NCBI GenBank assembly: GCA_964440605.1 | Contig: CAYTSW010000002.1 | Location: 1-64,000 of the forward strand | Direction of reading: 5' to 3' | Source: CAYTSW01 sp964440605 | GTDB taxonomy: Bacteria > Planctomycetota > Phycisphaerae > Phycisphaerales > UBA1924 | DNA length: 64,000 bases | Part shown: one piece after another, positions 10,121-20,241 of the stretch | Position numbering within the stretch: position 1 is the stretch's first letter | How the letters are laid out: each line of letters opens with the position of its first letter | Notes under the pieces: model-generated | Database searches by the model: none | Seen by the model: only the letters and a program-made list of their open reading frames with translations | Told to the model about the DNA's origin: nothing | Made by a program: the position numbers and the translations under genes

Positions 10121-12234
10121 TGGTGTCACCCGCTGGCCATGATCCACGCATCATCGTCGTGGGCGGGGGCCTCGCCGGTCTCGCCGCCTGCGTCCGTCTC
10201 GCCGAACGAGGCATCCCCGTCGACCTTTTCTCACTGGTGCCGGTCAAGCGGTCACACTCGGTCTGCGCACAGGGCGGAATCAACGCTTGCAACGAGGTCG
10301 CGCGGCAGCAGGGCTATTCGGAGTACGAGCACTTCGACGAAACGATCTACGGCGGCGACTACCTCGCCGACCAGCCTCCCGTCCTCGAGATGGCCAACTG
10401 GGCGCCGAAAGTCATCGACCTGCTCGATCGCATGGGCGTGCCCTTCAACCGCACCGCAGAGGGCTTCCGCGATCTACGCCTGTTCGGCGGCTCGCTGTTC
10501 AAGCGCACCCATTTCGCCGGCGCAACCACAGGCCAGCAGCTCCTCTACGCCCTCGACGAGCAGACCCGGCGGTACGAGGCCGAGGGGCTCATCAAGAAAT
10601 ACGAGTTCTGGGAGTTCCTGCGTCCCGTCGTCGTCGACGGCAAGGGCGTGGATGGTGAGGCGACCCGCCAGACCGTCGGCATCGTCGCTCAGGACCTGCG
10701 CACCATGCAGATCCGCGCGTTTCGCGGCGACGCGGTCGTCATGGCGACCGGCGGACCCGGACTGGTCTTCGGAAAGTCGACCAACTCAGTCATGTGCAAC
10801 GGCGGGGCGGCGTCGCGGTGCTACCAGCACGGCGCGTGGTACGGGAACGCCGAGATGATCCAGGTGCACCCCACCGCCATCCCCGGTGCCGACAAGTGCC
10901 GCCTGATGTCCGAGTCGGCCCGCGGCGAGGGCGGGCGCGTCTGGGTGCCGCGCAAGAGGGGCGACGACCGCCCGCCGCGAGAGATCCCCGAAGAGGAGCG
11001 GTACTACTTCCTCGAGGAGAAATATCCGGCCTACGGCAACCTTGTGCCTCGCGACATCGCGACACGCGAGATCTTCGACATCTGCGTCAATGAGGGCATG
11101 GGGATCAACGGGGAGAACCAGGTCTACCTCGACCTCACCCACAAGGACCCGGACTATCTCAGCGAGAAGCTGGGCGGCATCCTGCACATCTACGAACGCT
11201 TCGTCGGCGCCAACCCAAGATTCGAGCCCATGCGCATCTTCCCCGCGGTGCACTACTCGATGGGCGGGATGTGGACCACCTTCGAGCAGGGCTCGCACAG
11301 GCCCGAGCAGCCGGCGGGCAAGCACAAGTCGGGCGACGTGCCCCCCGTCGACTCCGAGCCGGGCCGCGGCATGAAGGTCGGAGCGCCGAAGAACGCGATG
11401 ACGAACATCGCGGGGCTGTACGCGTTCGGCGAGGTGAACTTCGCCTACCACGGCGCGACCCGTCTCGGCGCCAACGCCCTGCTCTCATGCATCTTCGACG
11501 GGCTCTTCAACGGGCTTTCGGTCGCCAGCTACGTGCGTGACCACGTCCACGGCGTCAACGACGACGGCGGCTTCATCGGGCAGCCGGCCTCCAAGGTCCA
11601 CCAGCAGGTCTTCGACGACGCGGTCAAGGCCGAGCAGGACAAGCTCGAGGCCCTCCTCAGCACCGCGCCTGAGGGAGACGACGAGCCGATCGATGATCAG
11701 GCCCACAACCCCTACCAGATCGCCAAGGAGATGGGTGAGGAGATGACGGCCGCGAGCACGGTCGTCAAGACAAGAGAGCGGCTCACGCAGGCACTGGACA
11801 AGATCCGCGAGCTCAAGGACCGCTTCTCCAAGGTGCGTCTGGCCGACCGGAGCCTGTGGACGAACCAGTCGTTGTCGTTCGCTCGCGCGGTGGGCGACAT
11901 GTTGATCCTGGCCGAGGTGACGCTCGAGTCGGGGCTCGCGCGCGAGGAGTCGCGCGGGTCGCACTATCGCCTGGATTTCCCGGACCGCAACGACGAACGC
12001 TTCCTCAAGACCTGCGCAATGCGCTTCGACCCGGCCAGCGGCGCGCACCACATCGAATGGCGCGACGTCGACACTTCGCTCGTGAAACCGCGGGCCCGCA
12101 CGTATGGGCGTGTGGACGCGGTTGACGGCAAGCAGGGCGAGACCAAGGACGAGAAGCCCAGCGCTGACACGGTGCGCACGGCGGCGGCCGCCGAGCCGGG
12201 CCAGCCCAGCGCACTCAACGAGCCGGCGAGTTAG
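10120..12234 (+). CDS. sdhA: Succinate dehydrogenase flavoprotein subunit
   Basis: Catalytic FAD subunit of complex II, 704 residues. The N-terminal Rossmann motif IIVVGGGLAGLAACVRLAE binds FAD, and RSHSVCAQGGINA carries the histidine expected to bind FAD covalently. Substrate-site segments follow: HPTAIPGADKCRLMSESARG, EGGRVWVP, and GLYAFGEVNFAYHGATRLGA with ALLSCIFDG. The C-terminal helical domain (about 500-650) is complete. The final ~40 residues form a polar low-complexity extension absent from most SdhA proteins. Second gene of sdhCAB; its ATG overlaps the sdhC stop by one base. Confidence 0.95.
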   Translation: MVSPAGHDPRIIVVGGGLAGLAACVRLAERGIPVDLFSLVPVKRSHSVCAQGGINACNEVARQQGYSEYEHFDETIYGGDYLADQPPVLEMANWAPKVIDLLDRMGVPFNRTAEGFRDLRLFGGSLFKRTHFAGATTGQQLLYALDEQTRRYEAEGLIKKYEFWEFLRPVVVDGKGVDGEATRQTVGIVAQDLRTMQIRAFRGDAVVMATGGPGLVFGKSTNSVMCNGGAASRCYQHGAWYGNAEMIQVHPTAIPGADKCRLMSESARGEGGRVWVPRKRGDDRPPREIPEEERYYFLEEKYPAYGNLVPRDIATREIFDICVNEGMGINGENQVYLDLTHKDPDYLSEKLGGILHIYERFVGANPRFEPMRIFPAVHYSMGGMWTTFEQGSHRPEQPAGKHKSGDVPPVDSEPGRGMKVGAPKNAMTNIAGLYAFGEVNFAYHGATRLGANALLSCIFDGLFNGLSVASYVRDHVHGVNDDGGFIGQPASKVHQQVFDDAVKAEQDKLEALLSTAPEGDDEPIDDQAHNPYQIAKEMGEEMTAASTVVKTRERLTQALDKIRELKDRFSKVRLADRSLWTNQSLSFARAVGDMLILAEVTLESGLAREESRGSHYRLDFPDRNDERFLKTCAMRFDPASGAHHIEWRDVDTSLVKPRARTYGRVDAVDGKQGETKDEKPSADTVRTAAAAEPGQPSALNEPAS

Positions 12235-12298
12235 ACCCGCACGTTCCCATCGCGGCACACCCGATTTCTGACACGACCCTCTCTCTGAGAACGCAAGC

Positions 12299-13132
12299 AT
12301 GATCGTCGAAAACAACGCCTCGAAGAACACGCCGAAGCAGAACGTTGGCCCCCGGACCGTGCGCTTCCGCATCAAGCGCGCGGACGGCCCGGGCAAGAAC
12401 GAACGGTGGGAGTCGTTCGACGTGCCGGTCGATCCCGGGGCGAATGTGATCAGTTGCCTTCAGTGGATCGCGGCCAATCCCGTGACCAGCGAGGGCCGGC
12501 GTACCACACCGGTGGTGTGGGACGCCGGGTGCCTCGAAGAGGTGTGCGGCTCGTGCACGATGAACATCAACGGGCAGGTGCGCCAGTCGTGCTCGGCGTT
12601 GATCGATGATTACGCCCCCAACGAAGGCGACGAGGTTACGCTCGAGCCGATGACCGTCTTCCCCGTGGTGCGCGACTTGTGGGTCGATCGCGAACGCCTG
12701 TTCGCCACGCTCAAGCGGACCAACTGCTGGGTGCCGATCGACGGCACCTACAACCTCGGCGCCGGCCCGCGTGAGAGCCGCGAGAACCAGCAGACGCGGT
12801 ACAAGCTCTCGGAGTGCATGTCCTGCGGCTGCTGCCTGGAGGCGTGCCCGCAGTACACGCTCGAGACCGACGAGGAGGCCTGGGAGAAGGCCTTCGTCGG
12901 GGCGGCGGTCATCTCGCAGGTGCGCTACTTCAACATGCACGCGACGGGCAAGCAGCTCGAGAAGCAGCGGCTGGACATCCTCGCCAAGCCAGGCGGGATC
13001 CAGCAGTGCGGCAATGCGCAGAACTGCGTGAAGGTCTGCCCGAAGGAGATCCCGCTCACCGAGTCCATTGCCTCCATCGGCCGCGACGTGACCTTCCACA
13101 AGGTCCGAAAGTTCTTCGCCGGGAGGGACTGA
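12299..13132 (+). CDS. sdhB: Succinate dehydrogenase iron-sulfur subunit
   Basis: A 277-residue electron-transfer subunit of complex II. Three cluster sites are visible: [2Fe-2S] in DAGCLEEVCGSCTMNINGQ with a fourth Cys in RQSCSAL; [4Fe-4S] in ECMSCGCCLEACPQY; and the third cluster in CGNAQNCVKVCPKEIPL, where the first position after Cys-Gly fits the [3Fe-4S] type. The N-terminal ~18 residues are an unconserved extension. It starts 64 bp after sdhA and completes the operon sdhCAB. Confidence 0.95.
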   Translation: MIVENNASKNTPKQNVGPRTVRFRIKRADGPGKNERWESFDVPVDPGANVISCLQWIAANPVTSEGRRTTPVVWDAGCLEEVCGSCTMNINGQVRQSCSALIDDYAPNEGDEVTLEPMTVFPVVRDLWVDRERLFATLKRTNCWVPIDGTYNLGAGPRESRENQQTRYKLSECMSCGCCLEACPQYTLETDEEAWEKAFVGAAVISQVRYFNMHATGKQLEKQRLDILAKPGGIQQCGNAQNCVKVCPKEIPLTESIASIGRDVTFHKVRKFFAGRD

Positions 13133-13144
13133 TCGCCGCTCCTT

Positions 13145-13166
13145 CCGCTTCCGCCCCAAGCGGTTT
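13145..13166 (+). terminator. Weak terminator-like hairpin after sdhB
   Basis: A 6-bp stem CCGCTT/AAGCGG with a 7-base loop followed by TTT lies 12 bp after the sdhB stop. Stem and T-run are both short. The rest of the 270-bp gap to the next gene holds only a near-perfect palindrome around GATCGCGATC at about 13209-13229. Confidence 0.3.
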
Positions 13167-13404
13167 CGCTCGCGGGATGGGTGGTTCGGTTTCATCTTGA
13201 GCGTGGTCGGCCGGATCGCGATCCCGGCCCGAACCGCTATCGGGGGTGTTTCGTAACGCTCGCAGCGGGCTATTCTTGCGCCGGTTGCAGGGTATGGGGT
13301 CGGACAGCCGAGAGTGCTGTGAGTCGTCGTTGTTGCCGTCGCCCGCGTACTTCGCTCGCCGAACGGGCCCCGAGGTCGGGCTCGTGAACCCAGGGAAGCC
13401 GTCC

Positions 13405-16380
13405 ATGTCCCGTTCTCGCCGACGTTCGTCCCGCCGTGATCATCTCTCGCCTTCCGGGCGGTGCGAGCCGCTGGAACGGCGCCTGCTGCTTTCGGCCGAT
13501 GCGCCGGTCATCACGGATTACTTCGCCGACAACCGGGGTCTGATCGAGTTGACGGTCGACCAGGCGCTCAACGCTTCAACGGTCACACGCGATGCCTTTA
13601 CCGTGATGACGCCGGGCGACGATCAACTGCTCGGCACCGCGGACGACCAGTTCGTGCTCGGGCTCGAAGTGACCTATTCGGCGGCGACGCGGACAATCAG
13701 CGTCGACTCGAATCTGGCCGCCGACACGCCATACTCGGTCACGATCAACGGGGACTTCATCCGGGGCATGAACGGCTGCTTCCTCGACGCCGAGTTCAAC
13801 GGGTCAGGCGAGGCTTCGGGCGACGGGGTGGAGGGCGGCTCGGGGACGTTCTTCAGCCGTTCGACCGGACCGACGCTGGCCCGGATCGTCACGAACTTCG
13901 GAGCGATCAACATCGAGCTCTTCCCGGGCGAGACGCCGATCACCGTCGAGAACTTCTTCCGCTACGCGAACGACGAGTTGTACGACGGCACGATCATCCA
14001 TCGTTCGGCGAGCCTTCAGGACGGCACGCCCTTCGTCATCCAGGGCGGTGGATTCGAGAACGGGGTGCAGTTCCTGCCCATCCCGACGTTCGACCCGATC
14101 CTCAACGAGCCGGGCATCTCGAACGTGCGCGGCACCATCGCCATGGCCAAGCTGGGTGGCGATCCGAACTCGGCGACCAGCCAGTGGTTCTTCAACCTCG
14201 GCGACAACTCTGCGAACCTCGACAACCAGAACGGCGGGTTCACGGTCTTCGGTGAAGTGGTCGCCGACGCCGACCTCGAGGTGATCGACATGATCGCCGC
14301 CCTCGAGACCTTCAACGCCAGCCAGACCAACAGCGCGTTCAACGAAGTCCCGGTCGACAACCTGCCCGCGGTCGAGGCGCAAGGGTTCATCCAGCCGTCG
14401 GACGTGGTGCAGATCTTCCGCGTCTCGCGCGTTGTGCAGGTGGACGCCGAGCCCTTCGGGCAGATCGACACCGACGAGGTGCGCACGATCACGCAGACCG
14501 GCTCGACGGCCCGGGTGACGCTCTACAGCCTGACCAACACGCCGCTGGGCGATCTGGATCGCTTCATCGACGTGCGCTTCGGCGGCGGGAACACGATCAA
14601 TCGCATCACGATCACCGAGGACCTGCCGGCGCCCGTGGGCATCCAGATCTCCGGCGCTGAAGGCGTGGGCTCGATCGTCGATCGACGGCGCGGCGGCGAG
14701 GACGCGAACCTCAGCTTCATCGTCTCCACGTCCAGCGTCGGATCGATCCGCCTCAGCCAGACGATTACCGGCTTCAACCTCAACGGGCTACTGCTCGCCG
14801 ACAACCTCCTGCTGCCGGAGGACGTGGACGGCGACAACGTGTTCAACGACAACACATCGATCCTCATCCAGTCCGGCGCGACGGACTCCGTGCGCATTGA
14901 CGCCGACTACGCGGGCGACATGCTCATCCCCGGCGGCCTGCTGAATCTGCGGATCAACGGCGATGCCCGCAACGCCGACATCGACCTGGGCAACGACGAG
15001 CTGAACGACTCCATGGACGTCCGCGTGCGCAGCGTCCGCGACGTCGATCTCACCACCGGCACCCCGATCCGCAACCTCCGGGCGGACGAATGGATCGCGT
15101 TCAACACCGCCAGCGCGAGCATCGTTGCACCGAGCATCCTGCGCATGAACGTGCGCGGCGACTTCGGGGCCGATCTGGATCTGTCGGGCGAAGCCGTCGT
15201 GGGCGGATCGACGCTCGCCGTCGCGAACGTGCGCGGCGACGTGCTCCGCGCCCGGTGGAACATCGTGGGCGACGTCAACCGCCTACGGATGGGGGACACG
15301 AGCAACCTGCAACTCAACGTGCAGGGTGACGTGATCCGCTTCATCGCGGGGGACGTGGGGACGAGCGACATCGCCATCACCGGCGTGGCGTCGCGCGTGA
15401 TCGCCGATGAAATGGTCTCGAGCACCTTCTCAGCCGGCGGGGCCGAACTCTTCGTGCTCCGCCGGGGCGACCTGAGCGCCGACGTGACCATCGGCGACGA
15501 CGCGGCGCGCGACATGCGGGCCTTCCGCGTGCGCGGCGACGTAGAAAACGCGACGATCGAGCTCGCAGATCCCGTGCGCCGCTTCAGCGTCGGCGGCGAT
15601 TTCGACACCGTCACCATCAACGCGAACGACTTCAACATCCTCCGCCTCAACAGCCTGACCGACACCGACCTGAGCGTCAGCGGCGACCTGCGCCAACTCC
15701 GCGTGCTCAACTGGGACGGCGGGAGCGTGCAGGCGGGGGCCATCGACGTGGTGCAGGTGACCGGCTCCAATCGCCTCGACCTGCCCGGGGACTTCAACGC
15801 GGACCTCGCGGTGAACTTCCTGCGGAGCGTCGATATCGCGGGCGACCTGCGTGCCGACGACTTCCGGGCGGGGGACGTCCGCAACCTCGACGTCGGCGGC
15901 GACGTCGTCGACAGCACGATCAGCTTCTTCCAGATCTTCTTCGCCAGTCAGGCGTTGGGGAGCATGCACGTCGGCGGCGCGGTCATCGGGTCCAACGTGT
16001 TGGTCCAGACATCGGCCGACGACATCTCGGTCGCGGGCCTCATCGACTCGGGCATCTACGTCGGGACGCTCCAGCCGCAGACCGGCTTCCCGAATGCCAA
16101 TGCCATCTTCTCGCAGGCACGCGTGGACTCGGTGGTGATCCGAGGCATCGGCGAAGGCGTGGATGCGATGGACAACGGCTTCATCGTGGGCGGGACCATC
16201 GGCTACGCGCGGGTCACCAACCCGTCGGCGAACGGCGCGTTCGGCATCGCCGGCTTCACGGTGGAACAGGTGGATGTGCTCGCGCCGGACTTGCGGCGGA
16301 CGTTCACCAACCCCCAGACGGCGCAGGTGGTCTTGGGCGGGCTCCAGATCCGGCCCGGGTTCCAGCAACCGCAGCTCTGA
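13405..16380 (+). CDS. LEPR-XLL surface protein with cyclophilin domain and beta-repeat region
   Basis: A 991-residue probable exported or surface protein. A very basic N-terminus precedes the planctomycete LEPR-XLL motif (CEPLERRLLLSAD, residues 20-32). Residues ~33-150 resemble an Ig-like SbsA-type domain. Residues ~155-310 are a cyclophilin-type peptidyl-prolyl isomerase: FGAINIELFPGETPITVENF, then IIHRSASLQDGTPFVIQGGG, which keeps the expected catalytic Arg, Phe and Gln, and GTIAMAKLGG. From ~500 to 960 there are many short GD-containing units (VRGDFGADLD, VRGDVLRARW, VGGDFDTVTI) typical of a beta-helix or similar solenoid. The ATG at 13405 has AGGGAAG upstream. The isomerase may help folding of extracellular proteins, which is inference. 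Confidence 0.85.
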   Translation: MSRSRRRSSRRDHLSPSGRCEPLERRLLLSADAPVITDYFADNRGLIELTVDQALNASTVTRDAFTVMTPGDDQLLGTADDQFVLGLEVTYSAATRTISVDSNLAADTPYSVTINGDFIRGMNGCFLDAEFNGSGEASGDGVEGGSGTFFSRSTGPTLARIVTNFGAINIELFPGETPITVENFFRYANDELYDGTIIHRSASLQDGTPFVIQGGGFENGVQFLPIPTFDPILNEPGISNVRGTIAMAKLGGDPNSATSQWFFNLGDNSANLDNQNGGFTVFGEVVADADLEVIDMIAALETFNASQTNSAFNEVPVDNLPAVEAQGFIQPSDVVQIFRVSRVVQVDAEPFGQIDTDEVRTITQTGSTARVTLYSLTNTPLGDLDRFIDVRFGGGNTINRITITEDLPAPVGIQISGAEGVGSIVDRRRGGEDANLSFIVSTSSVGSIRLSQTITGFNLNGLLLADNLLLPEDVDGDNVFNDNTSILIQSGATDSVRIDADYAGDMLIPGGLLNLRINGDARNADIDLGNDELNDSMDVRVRSVRDVDLTTGTPIRNLRADEWIAFNTASASIVAPSILRMNVRGDFGADLDLSGEAVVGGSTLAVANVRGDVLRARWNIVGDVNRLRMGDTSNLQLNVQGDVIRFIAGDVGTSDIAITGVASRVIADEMVSSTFSAGGAELFVLRRGDLSADVTIGDDAARDMRAFRVRGDVENATIELADPVRRFSVGGDFDTVTINANDFNILRLNSLTDTDLSVSGDLRQLRVLNWDGGSVQAGAIDVVQVTGSNRLDLPGDFNADLAVNFLRSVDIAGDLRADDFRAGDVRNLDVGGDVVDSTISFFQIFFASQALGSMHVGGAVIGSNVLVQTSADDISVAGLIDSGIYVGTLQPQTGFPNANAIFSQARVDSVVIRGIGEGVDAMDNGFIVGGTIGYARVTNPSANGAFGIAGFTVEQVDVLAPDLRRTFTNPQTAQVVLGGLQIRPGFQQPQL

Positions 16381-16588
16381 TCGCAACTCTCCCAACACAT
16401 CGCCTCAGCCTGCACCCGCTTTGGGGTGGGCGATTGGTCTGTCGTGTGCGGGCATGAGGAGGTTGACCGGCGGTGGTTCGCATTTTCGCGCGCGGACCGG
16501 TACATTTGCTCCACCGAGGGAGGCGGCGTGATCGCCATCGAGGGACCGACGCGCATCGGCGCCTCCCCAACCATGCCGCGCTGCGCCG

Positions 16589-19585
16589 ATGACCCATATC
16601 ACGCCGCACAACGCCCCGGCCTCTCCCACAACTTCTTCGACGCCTGCCGACCGCGCCACGATCACGTTCGTGCTCGACGAGGACGCCCGTGTTGTTCAGC
16701 CGACCCACGAGCGCGGCGCGCACGTCGCCGACGCGTTGCAACGCCGGGGCGTGACCGACACGCGAGCGGTACGCACGCTGCTGGAGGCGGTCCGCGACGA
16801 GGGGCCGTCCGGCGGCGGCGATCGCCCCGACACGAACGGCGAGCACGCCGCCACCGACGCGTACCGTGTCACGACCGACCCCGTCGACGTGGACGGGTGT
16901 CGGCGCACGATCGTGAGCCTCGTCCCGAGAACGGCCGATCCGCTTGAGTTCGACGAAGCGTGCTCGATCTGTTGCGATGTCGACGGGGCGATTGTCGATG
17001 TGTCTCCCAAGGCCCTGCGGGTGCTCGGGTACGAAGACGATCACGACCCGCCGCGCGGACTGGCGGACATCGACCCGCTCTTCACGTCGGGCACATGGGA
17101 GGCCGCGAAGCGGGCGTGCTCGGCTTCGCGTCTGACGCGTCGACGCGTCGTGCTGCGGTCCCGTTCGGGGACGCTGGCGGCGTCCACGCTCGAGCTTAGG
17201 CGTCTGAGAGTGGACGGACGGGATCTGTACTGCTTCGCCGGTCTGGAGCGCTACGGGTCGCCCTCGACGGCGAACGATCTGCGCGAACTGATCGAAGCGC
17301 TCACGCCCGTCGCCAGCCCCGACTATTACCGCTCGCTGTGCTTGACGCTGTCGGGCATCACGGGCATGAACCTCGTCTGCATGACGCGGGTATCGCCGGC
17401 GGCGAGCGCGGACCGCGGCAACGGCTCGTGGATCGACGACGCGATCGCGCGGCCTCTCGCTGCTATCGACGGCGGGCGATCGGTCGAACTGCCGACCTAC
17501 CCGCTGCGCGACACGCCGTGCGCCGGAGCGGTGCGCGCGGCCTTGCAGTGTGTCCCCGACGGTGTGATCGAGCGGTTTCCGTCCGACGAGATGCTGCGTG
17601 AGCTGGACGCGCGAAGCTATGTGGGCGCGTGCCTGTACGACGGGCGCGGGCGTCCCATCGGGCATCTGTTCGGCCTGTCGCCACGACCCATGCGAGACCC
17701 CGAGCGCACGCAACTTGCGTTTCGCCTGGCCGCGGAGCGGGCGGGGGCGGAACTCGAGCGGCGGACCATGCTCGAGGCGCTGCGCGAGAGCGAGGGCCTG
17801 CATCGGCGGTTGGTGGAGTCGGCTCCGGACGCGGTGGTGGTGTATCGGGAGGGCCGCATTTTGTTCGCGAACGACGCGGCGCGCAAGCTGCACAACGTGC
17901 GCAGCGCCGCCGATCTGGTCGGCCGGCGCGAGGCGGAGTTCATCCCGGGCAGTTCGGCCGACGTGGTCAACGAGAGGAACGAAGGCGTCCGCCGCGACCC
18001 GAAGTCGACGTGGCTCATCGAACACGACGTGCGACGCACGGACGGAGCGATCCGGCGCGTGGAGTCGACGGCGACCGCGGTGCAATACGAGGGGCGTCCG
18101 GCGCTTCAGGTGATCATGCGGGACGTCACCGAGCGCCGGCGCGCCGAGCAGATGCTCGATCGGTTCTTCGACCTGTCGTTCAACATGCTGGCGGTGGTGG
18201 GCGAGGATCTGGCGATCGAGCGCGTGAACGAGCGCTTCTGCACCCTGATGGGACGCGACGCGGATTCGATCGAGGGGCTGCCGATCACGGACCTGCTTCC
18301 CGTGGGAGCCGCGGAGAGTTTCGCCGAGGCGCTGCGGGAGGCGTTCACGTCGGACGGGCCGTCCTGGCTCGACCTGGACATCGCCGACGCTCACGGGCGC
18401 AACCACGCGATGCGTTGGATGATCCACGCCGACGATCACGATCGTCGGGCGTTTCTCAGCGGATCGGATCGCTCCGAGCGTCGCGCGCTGGAGGCCAAAC
18501 TGCGTCAGGCCGATCGGCTCCAGACCATCGGCCTGCTGGCGTCGGGGCTCGCACACGACTTCGGCAATCTGCTGACGGCGATCGCGGGCCACGTGCACGC
18601 CGCCGAGCACGACATCCCCCACGATCACCCGACGGCCGAAACGCTCGGCGCCTTGGACGAAGTGATCGAGCAGGCGCAATCGCTCACGGAGTCACTGCTG
18701 ACGCTGGGGCGATGCAACGATCCCTGCACGCGACGCACGACCTTCGAAGACCTGCTGCTCGGCATGGAGCCGCTGCTGCGCGGGCTGCTGCGCGATGGCG
18801 TGCGGCTCGAGCTCGACCTGCACGCCGAGCGGGCGCGCCCCGTGGACATCGACGCGGGCCAGTTCCGCCAGGTGCTCATCAACCTCGTCGTGAATGCGCG
18901 GGACGCGATGCCCGAGGGCGGGGAGGTGCGCATCCGCGTGAACAACCAGCCGGATCAGCCCGCGACCCGCGCCACGATCAGCGTGGAAGACAGCGGAGTC
19001 GGGATGTCGGAGGAACTGGCCGAACGCATCTTCGAGCCGTTCTTCACAACCAAGGCCCGGCGCAAGGGGACGGGTCTGGGACTCGCACTCGCGCAGGCGA
19101 TCGTTCAGGGACACCACGGGGAGTTGACGGTCGAGTCCTCACCCGAGCGTGGCTCGGCGTTTCGCATCGCGCTGCCCGTGGCATCGGGCGACGGGGTGCA
19201 GCCTGCGCAGCGTCCGAACCGGCCCGCGACCCAGGTTCCCGAGGGCGCGTGTGCGGTGTTGCACTACCCCGACGGTCACGGTCGCGAGTTGGTGGCCTCG
19301 CTGCTGGAAGAAGTCGGGCTGACCGTGCTCATGGCGCGTGGGGCCGAGCGGTCCCCGCCGCACGATCTCGCCGTCGTGCACGCCACGACGGTCGCGACGC
19401 TGGACGCGTCGACGCCGGCGGTGATCATCGGCGGTCCGGAGGTCGAGGCGCGTCACCGCCCCGATACTGGCGTGTCGCGCGTGGTTCTGCCGATGCCTTT
19501 CGCACTCGACGACCTCGCCGACGCGGTCGCCGAAGCGCTCGAAACGCCGCCCGCGTCACACGGCGTCTCGGAGGAATGGGCTTGA
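16589..19585 (+). CDS. Soluble multi-PAS sensor histidine kinase with degenerate receiver
   Basis: A 998-residue kinase without membrane spans. Order: PAS-like domain (about 119-220), a GAF-like region (about 225-385, uncertain), PAS (about 395-520), PAS (about 525-635), a dimerisation domain with His656 in GLAHDFGNLLTAIAGH, and an ATPase domain (N box INLVVNARDAMPEGG, G boxes VEDSGVGM and GTGLGLALAQAIV). The last ~110 residues have receiver-like size and hydrophobic pattern but no acceptor Asp (HDLAVVHATT instead), so they look like a pseudo-receiver. The stop codon overlaps the start of the NarL-type regulator (TGATG), so the two form a coupled pair. Cysteines at ~127-131 (ACSICC) in the first PAS are notable. 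Confidence 0.85.
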   Translation: MTHITPHNAPASPTTSSTPADRATITFVLDEDARVVQPTHERGAHVADALQRRGVTDTRAVRTLLEAVRDEGPSGGGDRPDTNGEHAATDAYRVTTDPVDVDGCRRTIVSLVPRTADPLEFDEACSICCDVDGAIVDVSPKALRVLGYEDDHDPPRGLADIDPLFTSGTWEAAKRACSASRLTRRRVVLRSRSGTLAASTLELRRLRVDGRDLYCFAGLERYGSPSTANDLRELIEALTPVASPDYYRSLCLTLSGITGMNLVCMTRVSPAASADRGNGSWIDDAIARPLAAIDGGRSVELPTYPLRDTPCAGAVRAALQCVPDGVIERFPSDEMLRELDARSYVGACLYDGRGRPIGHLFGLSPRPMRDPERTQLAFRLAAERAGAELERRTMLEALRESEGLHRRLVESAPDAVVVYREGRILFANDAARKLHNVRSAADLVGRREAEFIPGSSADVVNERNEGVRRDPKSTWLIEHDVRRTDGAIRRVESTATAVQYEGRPALQVIMRDVTERRRAEQMLDRFFDLSFNMLAVVGEDLAIERVNERFCTLMGRDADSIEGLPITDLLPVGAAESFAEALREAFTSDGPSWLDLDIADAHGRNHAMRWMIHADDHDRRAFLSGSDRSERRALEAKLRQADRLQTIGLLASGLAHDFGNLLTAIAGHVHAAEHDIPHDHPTAETLGALDEVIEQAQSLTESLLTLGRCNDPCTRRTTFEDLLLGMEPLLRGLLRDGVRLELDLHAERARPVDIDAGQFRQVLINLVVNARDAMPEGGEVRIRVNNQPDQPATRATISVEDSGVGMSEELAERIFEPFFTTKARRKGTGLGLALAQAIVQGHHGELTVESSPERGSAFRIALPVASGDGVQPAQRPNRPATQVPEGACAVLHYPDGHGRELVASLLEEVGLTVLMARGAERSPPHDLAVVHATTVATLDASTPAVIIGGPEVEARHRPDTGVSRVVLPMPFALDDLADAVAEALETPPASHGVSEEWA

Positions 19586-20241
19586 TGAACCGCAACTGGA
19601 AGATTGTTCTGGCGGATGATCACGCGATCGTCCGCTCGGCCCTGTGCAAGCTGATCGCGTCGTCGGGCGATCTCGAAGTGGTCGCCGAGTGCGACAGCGC
19701 CGACGAGGCGGTCGGGCACGTCATCCGCCAGCGGCCCGACATGCTGCTGCTCGACATCGACATGCCGGGCGTGACGCCATTCGACGCGGCGCGGACGGTC
19801 AAGAGCCAGGATCCGACGATCCGGCTGATTTTCCTGTCTGCCCATTTGCACGACCGGTACATCGAGCGTGCGCTGGCGATCGAGGCGTCGGGGTATGTGA
19901 CGAAGACGGAGCCGCCCGAGCGGGTGCTCGAAGCGCTGCGGCGGGTCGCCTCCGGACGCACGTACTTCTCCCCGGAGGTGCGCTCACGGATCGTCCTCGA
20001 CGACGCCGGGGCTCGACTGGCCCGACCGACGCGGACCCGCATGGCGACGCTCTCGCCCCGCGAGATCGAGGTGCTCCAGTACATCGCCTCGGGTCGCTCC
20101 AAGAAGGAGATCGCGACCCTGATGCACCTGAGCGTGAAGACGGTTGACAACCATTCGACCAATCTGATGAGCAAGCTCGACATCCACGACCGGGTCGAGT
20201 TGACCAAGTACGCGATCCGCGAGGGACTCGCGACGGCGTGA
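19585..20241 (+). CDS. NarL/FixJ-type response regulator
   Basis: A 218-residue transcription regulator. The receiver domain (1-125) has the acidic pair in VLADDHAIVRS, acceptor Asp57 in LLLDIDMPG, the Ser switch in LIFLSAH and Lys in GYVTKTEPPE. The C-terminal LuxR-type helix-turn-helix (about 150-215) reads LSPREIEVLQYIASG, SKKEIATLMHLSVKTVDNH. It is the likely partner of the PAS kinase, whose stop overlaps its start, and its own stop overlaps the GTG of the next gene. The transporter downstream is therefore co-transcribed. Confidence 0.93.
   Translation: MNRNWKIVLADDHAIVRSALCKLIASSGDLEVVAECDSADEAVGHVIRQRPDMLLLDIDMPGVTPFDAARTVKSQDPTIRLIFLSAHLHDRYIERALAIEASGYVTKTEPPERVLEALRRVASGRTYFSPEVRSRIVLDDAGARLARPTRTRMATLSPREIEVLQYIASGRSKKEIATLMHLSVKTVDNHSTNLMSKLDIHDRVELTKYAIREGLATA

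Noticed and set aside
16304..18679. A 791-codon open frame opposite the PAS kinase
   Set aside because: Arg-rich shadow translation without motifs; kinase boxes are intact on the plus strand.
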